A stretch of DNA of 42,959 nt, from positions 1-42,959 of the forward strand of contig NZ_JAKDJE010000021.1 in the NCBI RefSeq assembly GCF_030454045.1. Direction: 5' to 3'. The stretch comes from Psychrobacter sp. Lineage in GTDB: Bacteria > Pseudomonadota > Gammaproteobacteria > Pseudomonadales > Moraxellaceae. The number at the start of each line of letters is the position of its first letter. Position 1 is the first letter of the stretch. Under the pieces are notes generated by a model. The model was not told where the DNA came from. It was given only the letters and a program-made list of their open reading frames with translations, and searched no databases. Of the stretch, positions 17,499-26,044 are shown piece by piece. Position numbers and translations under genes: made by a program.

Positions 17499-17675
17499 TG
17501 TCTGTCATTTTTGTAATCTATCACGTGGCTTGATGGCTTTGTACTGGTGACTTGCTGTCAATCGCTTTGCAACTATAGTCAATATGATTAGACGGCCATC
17601 TAGGATAATGTACGATAGACCAGTCATTTACGGTACAATAGCGTTATTATTCACTGCTTGCTATGAGCTTGTACC

Positions 17676-18338
17676 ATGTCAAAAAGTTCCTCTAAACGCT
17701 CGTCAAAATCTGTCAATAAATCAAAGCTGCAACCGAGCGCTTTTGCGCAGCAAGATCCTAATGAAGCGCCCACCATTGCCAAACCCATGGTTCGTGTCGT
17801 GGCCATTCTGTATGATGGTATGTTGATTTTGGCATTGTTATTTTTGGTGGGTACGATATTGACCGTAGTTGGCACGCTGTTAACGATGGAGACGGGTACC
17901 GAGTCTTCACAGGCGCAGTCGCTACCGGTCTGGTATCAAAACGCTATTATGACGCCGTCGTTTGTTCTGACACTGGTGGCTTTCTACGGCATATTTTGGC
18001 GCCGTGGTGGTCAGACGCTTGGGATGCAGACATGGCGGCTCAAAACCATTAATGACGCGGGTCAGTGGCTCACGTGGGGACAGTCTTTCAAACGTATCTT
18101 GGCGGCGTGTTTGATGCCGCTGATTTTTGGTATTATTGGTAGTCTGATCGATGGGTCACGCGCCGCCTTGCTTGCGAGCGCGTTTTTGGGATTGGTATTC
18201 AACTATGTGTTTTGTCTGTTCAACCCTCGCGGTCTGGCAGTACAAGATTTGCTATCCAACACCATTACCCTAAAAATGCCAAAAGTGGCACATGAAGGGT
18301 TATGGCGCGGTTTTAAAAATCGTAAGAAAAAGTCTTAG
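17676..18338 (+). CDS. RDD family membrane protein
   Basis: 220 residues. A basic, Ser/Lys-rich N-terminus of about 37 residues precedes an RDD domain: MVRVVAILYDGMLI holds the first membrane helix with the conserved Arg and Asp, a second helix lies near residues 85-107, RRGGQTLGMQTWRLKTIN is the usual loop, and further helices follow. The C-terminus is again basic. RDD proteins are multi-pass inner-membrane proteins; some are linked to sodium/proton exchange or lipid transport, but function here is unknown. The ATG has no strong ribosome site. The gene is alone, convergent with the exchanger gene at 18478. Confidence 0.85.
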   Translation: MSKSSSKRSSKSVNKSKLQPSAFAQQDPNEAPTIAKPMVRVVAILYDGMLILALLFLVGTILTVVGTLLTMETGTESSQAQSLPVWYQNAIMTPSFVLTLVAFYGIFWRRGGQTLGMQTWRLKTINDAGQWLTWGQSFKRILAACLMPLIFGIIGSLIDGSRAALLASAFLGLVFNYVFCLFNPRGLAVQDLLSNTITLKMPKVAHEGLWRGFKNRKKKS

Positions 18339-18477
18339 GATTATAAAATAGCCAGCAAGGCTCAAAACATATAAAAGTGAAAAATTATATATAGTTGATT
18401 TAGTTTAAAAGAGAGAAAAGGCAACCGAGTGCAGATGTATATGCAATACTGCAAGCGAGGTTAACGCTGTCACTCTT

Positions 18478-19464
18478 TTAAAGAGGATTAACTATACTAA
18501 CGCTTTGAATCAGCCATGCTGTATAGCCGACAAAAAACAGTACCAACGTAGCGCCTGATGTGCGACCGAATTGACGCTTCGTGGTAAAGGCAAACACGCA
18601 CAGTGCAACGAGTAATACCGTCAGTAGCCCCATTGCCATCACATCACGTGACAAAATCACTGGATCAGCAGCAATCGGGGCAATGACCGTTGCTAGGCCT
18701 ACGACCGCTAACGTATTAAAAACATTCGAACCAATGATATTACCTAGTGCCATATCGTGTTCGCCTTTACGCGCTGCTGACATGCTTGATACCAGCTCAG
18801 GCAGTGATGTACCAACCGCAACAATCGTCAAGCCAATGATGAGCTCACTCAGCCCCCAGAGCGTTGCCAATTCGACCGCTCCCCAAACGATCGCCCGCGA
18901 GCTGATTACTAGCATCAGCATACCGAGCAGTAAGCTACCAAGTCCACGCGCTACGCTTGGCTCTGTCGCATCTGAATCTGCATTATCAATGTCCTCTTCA
19001 TGCTCATGATAGCCCTCACGAATGCTCAATACGATCTGTAATCCCAATACCGCAATCAACAATACAAGCAATATTAGACCATCCACTTGGCTCAATATGC
19101 CATCACGTAGCTGCCAAGCGGCGATGACAGTGATTAGCAGTAGTAGGGGCAAGTCGCGCTTTACGATGCCCTTACGAATGATAATGGGGCTAATCAGTAC
19201 GGTTGCACCCAGTACTAAGGCAATATTGATAATATTTGAGCCATAAGCATTGCCTAAAGCCAGCTCAGGACTGCCTTCTAACGCTGCTAATACTGACACG
19301 ACCATCTCAGGTGCTGATGTGCCGATGCCCAATATTAATACCCCAATTAAGAAGCTTGGCACACTAAACTTCTTTGCCAATGCTGTTGCTCCGTCAATAA
19401 AAACATCAGCACTCCAAACCAAAATTGCTAACCCAATCAGTATTGCAATCACCGCCAACCACAT
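18478..19464 (-). CDS. Calcium/sodium antiporter, CaxA/YrbG family
   Basis: 328 residues, inner-membrane protein with about ten helices in two homologous halves. Each half carries the ion-binding alpha repeat of the Na+/Ca2+ exchanger family: GNAYGSNIINIALVLG (first) and GNIIGSNVFNTLAVVG (second), with the GTSAPE and GTSLPE motifs. An acidic loop (HEHEEDIDNADSD) separates the halves and faces the cytosol in relatives. AAGGAA lies about nine bases before the ATG. Ion specificity cannot be read from sequence. It lies downstream of panD on the same strand, but a terminator at 19521-19555 separates them. Confidence 0.9.
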   Translation of the reverse strand: MWLAVIAILIGLAILVWSADVFIDGATALAKKFSVPSFLIGVLILGIGTSAPEMVVSVLAALEGSPELALGNAYGSNIINIALVLGATVLISPIIIRKGIVKRDLPLLLLITVIAAWQLRDGILSQVDGLILLVLLIAVLGLQIVLSIREGYHEHEEDIDNADSDATEPSVARGLGSLLLGMLMLVISSRAIVWGAVELATLWGLSELIIGLTIVAVGTSLPELVSSMSAARKGEHDMALGNIIGSNVFNTLAVVGLATVIAPIAADPVILSRDVMAMGLLTVLLVALCVFAFTTKRQFGRTSGATLVLFFVGYTAWLIQSVSIVNPL

Positions 19465-19520
19465 CAGTATGATTCCTTATGTATGATAAAAAATGTGAGT
19501 TTAATAAATAAAAATCGCAC

Positions 19521-19555
19521 AAAAAAAGCCGAATCTTGATTTAGATTCAGCTTTC
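19521..19555 (-). terminator. Terminator of panD
   Basis: On the minus strand AAAGCTGAATC pairs with GATTCGGCTTT (one wobble), followed by a run of seven Ts. Confidence 0.8.
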
Positions 19556-19652
19556 CTCATAGCATCGAGATTTTTAGTAATAATAGCAGTTAATTCAAAG
19601 CAGTAACTTTGTGTTTACTTTTGACTTACCAAAAACTTACCGTCCTGTCATA

Positions 19653-20033
19653 TTAAGCAACTTGTACAGGGATAATATTTGCTGTGTCTTTCACCGTGTT
19701 GTCTTCGTTGCAGTAGACCAGTTTCGGCTGATACGTTGCTGCTTCCACTTCATCAAAATGCGCGTAAGCACAGATGATCACGATGTCGCCTAGGTCTGCC
19801 ATGTGTGCTGCTGCACCGTTTAGCGAGATAATACCAGAGCCTGCCTCAGCACGAATAGCATAGGTACGAAAGCGCTTGCCATTGGTCACATTATAGATAT
19901 CGATAGATTCGTTTTCACGTAGACCGGCAAGGTCCAGCAGATCACCATCGATACCACATGAGCCTTCATAATGAAGCTCAGCGTGGGTAACGCGAGCACG
20001 GTGTAATTTGCATTTAAGCATATTAAGTAGCAT
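19653..20033 (-). CDS. panD: Aspartate 1-decarboxylase
   Basis: 126 residues, the standard length. PanD makes beta-alanine from aspartate for pantothenate and CoA. It is made as a proenzyme and self-cleaves at Gly24-Ser25 (HYEGSCGID) to form the pyruvoyl cofactor at Ser25, the same position as in E. coli. Lys9, His11, Arg54-type and Tyr58-type active-site surroundings (KLHRA; NGKRFRTYAI) are present. AAGGA precedes the ATG at 20033. It lies 100 bases behind pth. No panBC genes are in the window. Confidence 0.97.
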   Translation of the reverse strand: MLLNMLKCKLHRARVTHAELHYEGSCGIDGDLLDLAGLRENESIDIYNVTNGKRFRTYAIRAEAGSGIISLNGAAAHMADLGDIVIICAYAHFDEVEAATYQPKLVYCNEDNTVKDTANIIPVQVA

Positions 20034-20133
20034 AGGTTGCTTCCTTAGCGTAACTGATATTAAATAACTAAATCAAAAGGTTAATGGGGACAAACCTACC
20101 AAAATAAAAGGCTATTACTATAGAGGTAATATT

Positions 20134-20715
20134 TTATTCAGGCAATTTAAAGCCATTAATTTGTGAACGTGCTTTTTCGACCTCTCCATCTAGCAATAAG
20201 GGGAGCGCTTCAAATGCCGCCGTCAACGCGCTATCGATGGCGATTTGCTCATCGGGAGACGCTTTTGAGAGGACATGTCCACTGACTTTGGATTTGTGAC
20301 CAGGATGACCGATACCCACACGCAGACGATGAAAGTCATTACCGATATGCGGCGTGATGTCACGCAAGCCATTGTGACCACCATGACCGCCGTCAGTTTT
20401 GAGTTTGATGCTGCCAGCTGGAATATCGAGCTCATCATGAGCAATCAATAACTCGTCGTTTTTGATGCCATAAAAATTTACCATAGGCACGACTGACTGA
20501 CCAGATTTATTCATAAACGTCAGAGGCATAAGTAAACGCACATCAGAGCCATGAATGCGCCCACGTCCTGTCACCCCGTGGAATTTTTTGTCAGGGGCGA
20601 GCGTAATGTTGAATTGCTGCGCCAAGTGATGGACAAACCAGAATCCGGCATTATGACGCGTAAACATATACTGCTGACCAGGATTACCAAGACCGACAAT
20701 AAGTTTTATGGCCAT
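20134..20715 (-). CDS. pth: Peptidyl-tRNA hydrolase
   Basis: 193 residues from ATG 20715. The frame extends 23 codons further upstream, but MAIKLIVGLGNPG is the family start and AGGGTG lies about eight bases before it. Pth releases peptides from prematurely dropped peptidyl-tRNA. The catalytic His21 and Asn11 are visible in GLGNPGQQYMFTRHNAGF; HDELDIPAG and GGHGGHNGLRDI are conserved. It follows rplY, as in Pseudomonas and E. coli, though a terminator lies between them here; ychF, the usual next gene, is replaced by panD. Confidence 0.96.
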   Translation of the reverse strand: MAIKLIVGLGNPGQQYMFTRHNAGFWFVHHLAQQFNITLAPDKKFHGVTGRGRIHGSDVRLLMPLTFMNKSGQSVVPMVNFYGIKNDELLIAHDELDIPAGSIKLKTDGGHGGHNGLRDITPHIGNDFHRLRVGIGHPGHKSKVSGHVLSKASPDEQIAIDSALTAAFEALPLLLDGEVEKARSQINGFKLPE

Positions 20716-20804
20716 AAAAACACCCTGCTTAAATTTGATAAATAAGGATAAGGTTTGAAATATTGATAGACAGTATATTCTCAAACCTTACTTACAAAAA
20801 CAGC

Positions 20805-20831
20805 AGGAGATTTCAAATCGCCTGCTGTCTT
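20805..20831 (-). terminator. Terminator of rplY
   Basis: ACAGCAGG and CCTGCTGT arms; on the minus strand the stem is followed by TTTTTG. pth must then use read-through or its own promoter. Confidence 0.75.
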
Positions 20832-20892
20832 CTTAACTAAACGAGTCTGTTACTAAGTAGCACAAAATAAAGTGCTACCTAGACATAGTATA

Positions 20893-21582
20893 TTACTCGT
20901 CGTCTTTGCCTTCTTCAGCATCAGCGCCATCGTTTTGCTCAGTTGCTGGTACTTCATCAGCATCAACGTCGTCAGCATCTTCGTCAACTTCTTCAACCGT
21001 TGGTGGCTGCATGTTGACGATAGTACGGTCATGGCCGTCTTCTAGCTCAAGCTCATGAATCACAACGCCTTCAGGAAGTTTGATGTCTGATAGACGGAAC
21101 AAATCACCGATTTCCATACCAGATACGTCTACATCTAGGTACTCAGGAAGTTGTGATGGTAGGCAGATCACTTCGATATCAGATACTAGGGTAGACAATA
21201 CGCCACCAGCAGCTGTACCAGGCGCTTCTTCACGACCAGAGAAATGCACAGGAACGTTCATGTGGATTTTCTGACCTTTTACAATGCGCTGAAAATCCGC
21301 ATGCATTGGGAAGCCTTTAGCAGGATGACGCTGCAAGTCTTTGATGACTGCTTGATGCTCTTCGCCGTCAACATTGATAGTCAAAACGTGAGAGAAAAAT
21401 GCTTCGAATTCTAGTGATTTTACTAGTTCGTTTAGCTTGATAGAGATCGCTGTTGGCTCTGCGTTACCACCATAGATGATAGCAGGCACTAGGTTCTGCT
21501 TACGTAGGCGGCGGCTCGCACCTTTACCTTGTAGGTCAGCAGAACGGTCAGTAGCGTTTAGTTCAAAATGATTATTGCTCAT
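20893..21582 (-). CDS. rplY: Ribosomal protein L25, long (Ctc/TL5) form
   Basis: 229 residues from ATG 21582; the frame runs 21 codons further upstream, but AGGAT and the family start (SNNHFELNA) favour 21582. The N-terminal 5S-rRNA-binding L25 domain (about residues 1-95) is followed by the Ctc/TL5 domain, unlike the 94-residue E. coli L25. The end is a long acidic tail rich in Asp and Glu. RRLRKQNLVPAIIYGG is the conserved L25 core. It lies between prs and pth, the classic order. A structured leader precedes it. Confidence 0.95.
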   Translation of the reverse strand: MSNNHFELNATDRSADLQGKGASRRLRKQNLVPAIIYGGNAEPTAISIKLNELVKSLEFEAFFSHVLTINVDGEEHQAVIKDLQRHPAKGFPMHADFQRIVKGQKIHMNVPVHFSGREEAPGTAAGGVLSTLVSDIEVICLPSQLPEYLDVDVSGMEIGDLFRLSDIKLPEGVVIHELELEDGHDRTIVNMQPPTVEEVDEDADDVDADEVPATEQNDGADAEEGKDDE

Positions 21583-21623
21583 GGATATAATCCTATAAAA
21601 AGAATGATGAAGTGTCTGGTCAT

Positions 21624-21711
21624 AAAAAAGTGGATTTGCGACCAATCCACTAATACGTGATGAGAACTAATATCTATCGTTGCGTATACATGACACAACC
21701 TTCGATGTTAG
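21624..21711 (-). ncRNA. Candidate structured leader of rplY (attenuator-like)
   Basis: Read on the minus strand, an extended hairpin (21667-21711; inner stem GTTGTGT/ACGCAAC, outer CTAA/TTAG with internal loops) is followed by a perfect 7-bp hairpin (GTGGATT/AATCCAC, 21630-21650) and six Ts (21624-21629). This terminator-like element stands only about 40 bases before the start codon. E. coli L25 is reported to regulate itself through a 5S-like leader; that this is the same type is inference. Confidence 0.45.
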
Positions 21712-21778
21712 CGATTTGCCTATAACAATGATTTTTATAGTAAAAATTACCATAATAGCCATTCTTATTTAGCATGAT

Positions 21779-21798
21779 CAGCACTTTTAATAGTGCTG
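21779..21798 (-). other. Additional hairpin in the rplY leader
   Basis: CAGCACT and AGTGCTG form a perfect 7-bp stem with a six-base loop, between the candidate promoter and the leader hairpins. Confidence 0.5.
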
Positions 21799-21836
21799 GC
21801 CTGATTGAATAAAACAAACGGTCAGCACAGGCGCGC

Positions 21837-21865
21837 ATTATACGGGATTTTGTAGCAATAATAAA
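21837..21865 (-). promoter_or_regulatory. Candidate rplY promoter
   Basis: On the minus strand TATAAT (21837-21842) is followed by the GC-rich discriminator GCGCGCC. The -35 box is poor (TTTATT at 17 bases), so this is a moderate call. It implies a leader of about 250 bases. Confidence 0.45.
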
Positions 21866-21887
21866 GACCTACGCAAAGTAAGTACAC

Positions 21888-21927
21888 AAAAAGAGCGCCA
21901 AGTGCTGACACTTGACGCTCTTTTTTA
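21888..21927. terminator. Terminator of prs
   Basis: AAAAAGAGCG-C-CAAGTG pairs with CACTTG-A-CGCTCTTTTTT around CTGA; on the minus strand it ends in a T-run. Confidence 0.85.
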
Positions 21928-21987
21928 TCTTACAAACAGTATGATATAACTATTGCTATAATATTTTATAGCAATGATGGCCAAAGA

Positions 21988-22935
21988 TTAGGCATCAAAC
22001 ATGGCACTAATAGATTCTTCATTATTAATACGGCGTAAGCTCTCAGCCAGCATCGGTGCAATGCTTACCTGACGGATTTTGCTACAGGCTTTTGCTTCAG
22101 CAGATAATGGAATCGTATCGGTCACAACGACTTCGTCTAGCGCAGATTCGCTGATATTTTTGAGGGCATTACCCGATAGGACAGGGTGAGTAATGTAAGC
22201 TAAGACGCGGCGTGCACCATTTTCTTTCAGTGCTTCAGCGGCTTTACATAGCGTGCCTGCCGTATCAACCATATCATCAACGATAACGCAATCACGGTCA
22301 CGAACATCACCGATGATGTGCATGACTTGTGACTCATTGGCACGGGCACGGCGCTTGTCAATAATCGCCATGTCGGTATCACCCAATTGCTTGGCCATCG
22401 CACGGGCACGAACCACACCGCCTACATCAGGTGAGACCACCATGATATTGTCATAATCTTGTTTTTGTAGGTCGTTTAGCAATACTGGCGTACCGTAAAT
22501 GTTGTCTACAGGAATGTCAAAGAACCCCTGAATCTGATCTGAGTGCAAATCAACCGTCATCACGCGATCGATACTAACGATGTTCAGCATGTCAGCGACG
22601 ACTTTTGCTGAGATAGGTACACGCGCTGAGCGTGGACGACGATCCTGACGCGCATAACCAAAATATGGCATGACAGCTGTGATACGACCAGCACTAGAGC
22701 GACGCAAGGCATCCGCCATCATCATGATTTCCATCAAATTGTCGTTGGTCGGTGCACAAGTAGGCTGCATGATAAACACATCTTTACCGCGTACGTGTTC
22801 TTTGATTTCCACGGCAATTTCGCCATCAGAAAAACGCGTGATGTCAGCTTTACCAAGAGGTATGTGAAGATGATCGGCTACGGTTTTTGCTAATTCTGGG
22901 TGGGCATTGCCCGTAAAAATCGCCAAATAAGGCAT
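21988..22935 (-). CDS. prs: Ribose-phosphate pyrophosphokinase
   Basis: 315 residues, as in E. coli. Prs makes PRPP from ribose 5-phosphate and ATP, supplying nucleotide, histidine, tryptophan and NAD synthesis. Conserved segments include FSDGEIAVEI, PTCAPTNDNLMEI, PYFGYARQDRR (ATP-binding and catalytic loop) and the PRPP-binding VDDMVDTAGTL. AGGACTT lies nine bases before the ATG. It lies between tRNA-Gln and rplY, the order known from Pseudomonas; it may be transcribed together with the nearer tRNA. Confidence 0.97.
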   Translation of the reverse strand: MPYLAIFTGNAHPELAKTVADHLHIPLGKADITRFSDGEIAVEIKEHVRGKDVFIMQPTCAPTNDNLMEIMMMADALRRSSAGRITAVMPYFGYARQDRRPRSARVPISAKVVADMLNIVSIDRVMTVDLHSDQIQGFFDIPVDNIYGTPVLLNDLQKQDYDNIMVVSPDVGGVVRARAMAKQLGDTDMAIIDKRRARANESQVMHIIGDVRDRDCVIVDDMVDTAGTLCKAAEALKENGARRVLAYITHPVLSGNALKNISESALDEVVVTDTIPLSAEAKACSKIRQVSIAPMLAESLRRINNEESISAMFDA

Positions 22936-23045
22936 GACAGAAGTCCTATTGATTGACTCAAGCAGCGACCGCTAAGCAGTGACAAACTGCTCAAATTAAG
23001 AAAAGAGTGGTGAAAAAGATTGAAGACTACTATTACAGTAAAAAA

Positions 23046-23121
23046 TGGCAGGGGTAGCTGGACTCGAACCAACGGATGTCAGGATCAAAACCTGATGCCT
23101 TACCAACTTGGCTATACCCCT
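23046..23121 (-). tRNA. tRNA-Gln (anticodon TTG), copy 1
   Basis: Minus-strand acceptor AGGGGTA/TACCCCT; anticodon stem TCAGG/CCTGA with loop TTTTGAT, anticodon TTG (plus positions 23086-23088), reading CAA/CAG. CCA is encoded. Identical to copy 2. Confidence 0.96.
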
Positions 23122-23260
23122 GTAATGTCTAGGCTACGAACAACCGAAAGCTAATAGCGACTAATTCGTCATTCTTAGAATGGTGTCATGACCTGTCAGT
23201 TATCTTATAGACGATTGAGCCGCCTAAAACATAACCTTTCCCTAGCGGTGTTCATTGCGA

Positions 23261-23290
23261 ACTATACCGAAACTGGGATAACGTTGTCAA
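23261..23290 (-). promoter_or_regulatory. Candidate promoter before tRNA-Gln copy 1
   Basis: On the minus strand TTGACA (23285-23290), 18-base spacer, TATAGT (23261-23266), about 140 bases before the tRNA. Confidence 0.5.
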
Positions 23291-23361
23291 TGACAATAGC
23301 ATAAGAGGTTGTCTATAAACCGCTTATACTAAGTGTATTTCTAACGCTTCCTACTAAAAAA

Positions 23362-23437
23362 TGGCAGGGGTAGCTGGACTCGAACCAACGGATGTCAGGA
23401 TCAAAACCTGATGCCTTACCAACTTGGCTATACCCCT
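23362..23437 (-). tRNA. tRNA-Gln (anticodon TTG), copy 2
   Basis: Same 76 bases as copy 1, including CCA; anticodon at plus positions 23402-23404. Identity extends a few bases past the 3' end (A-run after CCA). Confidence 0.96.
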
Positions 23438-23450
23438 ATTGTGGCGACCT

Positions 23451-23478
23451 ATTATAAGTAAATTTTCAGATTTTGCAA
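23451..23478 (-). promoter_or_regulatory. Promoter of tRNA-Gln copy 2
   Basis: On the minus strand TTGCAA (23473-23478), 16-base spacer, TATAAT (23451-23456), then GC-rich bases; same -35/-10 as the tRNA-Ser promoter. Confidence 0.75.
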
Positions 23479-23604
23479 GTCATTTGCGCCTTTTTCTGGT
23501 ATTTATTCGAAACTAAGTGAATTAGCCTGAGTTGCATCGCTACTATTGTAGTGAATAGAGGCCTTTTTATTAAGCCTGTCAATCGTAAGCTAATGCTGTG
23601 CGAG

Positions 23605-24189
23605 TTACTTTTGTACGAGAGGGTTGACCACTCTACCACTCATAAATATTGCAGGTTCCGTCAAACAAGCTGTATTCTCTGGGTCTTCGATAACGGTATC
23701 ACCTTTTTGCAAAAAATAACTACCTATACGGTCTTTAATTTTGCCACTCGTAAGAACTTCCTCACCCAGTTTAACCTTGGTTCCCTTTAAAGAAATAGAG
23801 TTTTCATCCTCAAACAAAATGGCTCTATCTGGATAAAAAATAGGACTAAGATACTTATCATCGTTCTGAACAAAGTATAAGCAGTTATCTTTTATAACGT
23901 ATTTGCCTTTCAAAACAAAATTGATTTCGCGCATTGAAAGAGCTGGTGCGTAAGTAAATAGTTCAGCAGGTGAACTGGTTTTACGGTGCTGCTCAGGAGT
24001 AGATATATTCTGAGAGTTATCTTTTAATTCAATTCCTAGCTGCGATGGTAAAATTACATTATCAGACAAACGCTTGGAATTAGGTTCATCATAAGACTTA
24101 GGTAGCGATGTACACCCAGTTAGACTTAATGATAAGCAAACAAAAACCGTACCTATTATTGAGCATTTTTTTAGATATAAAGCATTCAC
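23605..24189 (-). CDS. Unknown lipoprotein coupled to ispE
   Basis: 194 residues, not recognised. With GTG at 24189 as start, a short basic N-terminus (LYLKK) and hydrophobic stretch lead to the lipobox L23-T-G-C26, so it is a lipoprotein; residue +2 is Thr, not Asp, which favours the outer membrane. GGGAG lies eight bases before the GTG, inside the ispE end, and the ispE stop codon is one base away, so translation is probably coupled. The mature part has a Ser/Pro-rich linker, then a region of short beta-like strands (YVIKDNCLYFV, GTKVKLGEEV) ending without further cysteines of note. The longer ATG frame from 24276 lies within ispE and is unlikely. Confidence 0.75.
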   Translation of the reverse strand: MNALYLKKCSIIGTVFVCLSLSLTGCTSLPKSYDEPNSKRLSDNVILPSQLGIELKDNSQNISTPEQHRKTSSPAELFTYAPALSMREINFVLKGKYVIKDNCLYFVQNDDKYLSPIFYPDRAILFEDENSISLKGTKVKLGEEVLTSGKIKDRIGSYFLQKGDTVIEDPENTACLTEPAIFMSGRVVNPLVQK

Positions 24190-24190
24190 G

Positions 24191-25153
24191 TTACAAACTC
24201 CCCACCACATACCCCGAACAAGGCGCACTTTCAACCCACTCTGCCAACAGTGCTTTATCAGAGGCAATACTTGCATCTAAGGGTAAAAATACCGCGCTAC
24301 CAGAGCCCGTCATGCGTGCTGTGCCCAATACTTGTGTCTCTAATCCTTGCAAATAACTCAAGGCCTCTGCAACCGCAGGCGCGAGGCTCGCTACCACTGG
24401 CGTAAACACATTATGATAGGGCGTATTCAAATTTTGAACATAATCATTGGATTGATTTTTAATCGTATCAATCGACAGAGAAGTGATATCTCGCTGTAGT
24501 TTGGGGTGGGCGAATAGTTTGGCAGTATTGACATGCGCTTCAGGTGTCAAGACTAAATACTGCTGGTCAGGCAAATTGATGGCAGTTAATTTTTCACCAA
24601 TACCCATCGCAATCGCATCTTGACCAAAAATAAAGATGGGTACGTCTGCGCCTACCTTTGCACCGATTTTTATCAGCGCATCACGAGTAACGTTAAGTTG
24701 CCAAAGTTCATTGAGCATCAGCATAGTTGTTGCGGCATTGGATGAACCACCGCCCAATCCTGCACCCATGGGCAAATGCTTGTCTAACCTGATAGTAATT
24801 GGTGCTAACTGCTCGGGCAGCGTGTTTGATTGTATGGCAAAAGCGAGCAATGCGCGCGCCGCCCTAAAAATTAAGTTGTCTTCTATATTAGTCGTGATTG
24901 TCTTTGCACCCTCTAATACCAATAGCTGATGACAGAGGGTATCGGCATCTGCTTTATTATCAGCCATTGGTACCAAAGCATTATCCATGAGTGAAAAATG
25001 CAAATAATCGCCCCAATCAAGCAAGCGAAATACGGTTTGCAAATTATGATAGCCGTCAGCACGCTTGCCTGTAATGTGCAAAAATAGATTGATTTTTGCA
25101 GGTGACAAACGCGTAATAGTAGAATCAGATGCTTCGGCTATGTTTTCAATCAT
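24191..25153 (-). CDS. ispE: 4-diphosphocytidyl-2-C-methyl-D-erythritol kinase
   Basis: 320 residues. IspE phosphorylates CDP-methylerythritol in the MEP isoprenoid pathway. The GHMP-kinase ATP motif is PMGAGLGGGSSNAATTML; the N-terminal SPAKINLFLHITGKRADGYHNLQT is the family signature, and TGSGSAVFLP is the third GHMP motif. The ribosome site before the ATG is weak. It follows lolB by 90 bases on the same strand, and the unknown lipoprotein gene begins one base after its stop. Confidence 0.96.
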   Translation of the reverse strand: MIENIAEASDSTITRLSPAKINLFLHITGKRADGYHNLQTVFRLLDWGDYLHFSLMDNALVPMADNKADADTLCHQLLVLEGAKTITTNIEDNLIFRAARALLAFAIQSNTLPEQLAPITIRLDKHLPMGAGLGGGSSNAATTMLMLNELWQLNVTRDALIKIGAKVGADVPIFIFGQDAIAMGIGEKLTAINLPDQQYLVLTPEAHVNTAKLFAHPKLQRDITSLSIDTIKNQSNDYVQNLNTPYHNVFTPVVASLAPAVAEALSYLQGLETQVLGTARMTGSGSAVFLPLDASIASDKALLAEWVESAPCSGYVVGSL

Positions 25154-25243
25154 GTTTTTTCATCATAAGGTACAGTCATAAACGATTATGATAATGAGCA
25201 ATAGGGGCTAATTTTTCAGTGGTGATGGAATAGTAGTAACGAA

Positions 25244-25873
25244 TTAGTGATTGATTGTCATCACCACTTTATTGCCCTGTGGCTGCACAGCACTGATTTT
25301 ACTAGGGAGCTTGTCATTCCCTTTATAAGTAAAGCTGGCACTCCAGTCGCCATTGACTGAGCTGATTAAGCGGTTCTGAGCATCCATTTGTGGAGCGCTA
25401 TCTGAGGGCGCTGGGCGACCAGAGATCCAATAAGACATTTGCGAGATAGGCGCTTGCCAGCCAGTGGCTTTTTGTAATAGTTCCTCAGGGTCATCAGCGG
25501 TCAATGTACCTGTCTTTTCACTGACCAAGGTGGCCGTTTGACCGTTGTACTCGATGTTGGTTTTGCCAATGCCGAGCGCGCCGATGAGTTCAATAGCAAA
25601 ACGATCGTTTTCTTGTCCCCACGCATAAAACGCACTACCGCCTTGGGTACCAGACGAGTCATTAGCAGGTGTGGTCACGCCAATTTTACCCGTGATATTA
25701 AAGCTCTCTAGCTTTTTGGGCTGATCTGCGTTTTGAGCTTGCATCGTGGTTGGTTGATTGGTCGCATTGGCTGTTTTTAGTGACTGACAGCCAGAGGTAA
25801 TCGCCATTGTAGTCGCTATCGCAGTAAGCAAAGCCAGTTTATGTGATTTATGAGACGTGATTGATACTGACAT
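25244..25873 (-). CDS. lolB: Outer-membrane lipoprotein LolB
   Basis: 209 residues. LolB receives lipoproteins from LolA and inserts them into the outer membrane. A signal peptide (HKLALLTAIATTMAITSG) ends at Cys29; the -3 residue is Thr, so the lipobox is slightly atypical. Gln-Ser follow Cys, consistent with outer-membrane sorting. The LolB fold begins with FNITGKIGVTTP and includes FYAWGQENDRFAIELIGALG and the YWISGRPAP segment. GAGAA precedes the ATG. Position between the TPR gene and ispE matches Pseudomonas. Confidence 0.92.
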   Translation of the reverse strand: MSVSITSHKSHKLALLTAIATTMAITSGCQSLKTANATNQPTTMQAQNADQPKKLESFNITGKIGVTTPANDSSGTQGGSAFYAWGQENDRFAIELIGALGIGKTNIEYNGQTATLVSEKTGTLTADDPEELLQKATGWQAPISQMSYWISGRPAPSDSAPQMDAQNRLISSVNGDWSASFTYKGNDKLPSKISAVQPQGNKVVMTINH

Positions 25874-26044
25874 AATGTTTTCTCGAAAATAGAAAGATGA
25901 ACAAAAATATTAGCTTAATGATCATTTGTTGCTCGGTTATGCACGGTTGTTAGCTTCTTATACGTCCCTTGTAATTGATAAGTGCTTTGTGACGTGTCAA
26001 GCCTAATGGCATCATGCCGCAACAGTTATTTTGAAAAACCAATA

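Noticed and set aside
24189..24276. Longer ATG start for the unknown lipoprotein
   Set aside because: It would lie inside ispE and put some 30 residues before the signal peptide; the GTG with a good ribosome site fits better.
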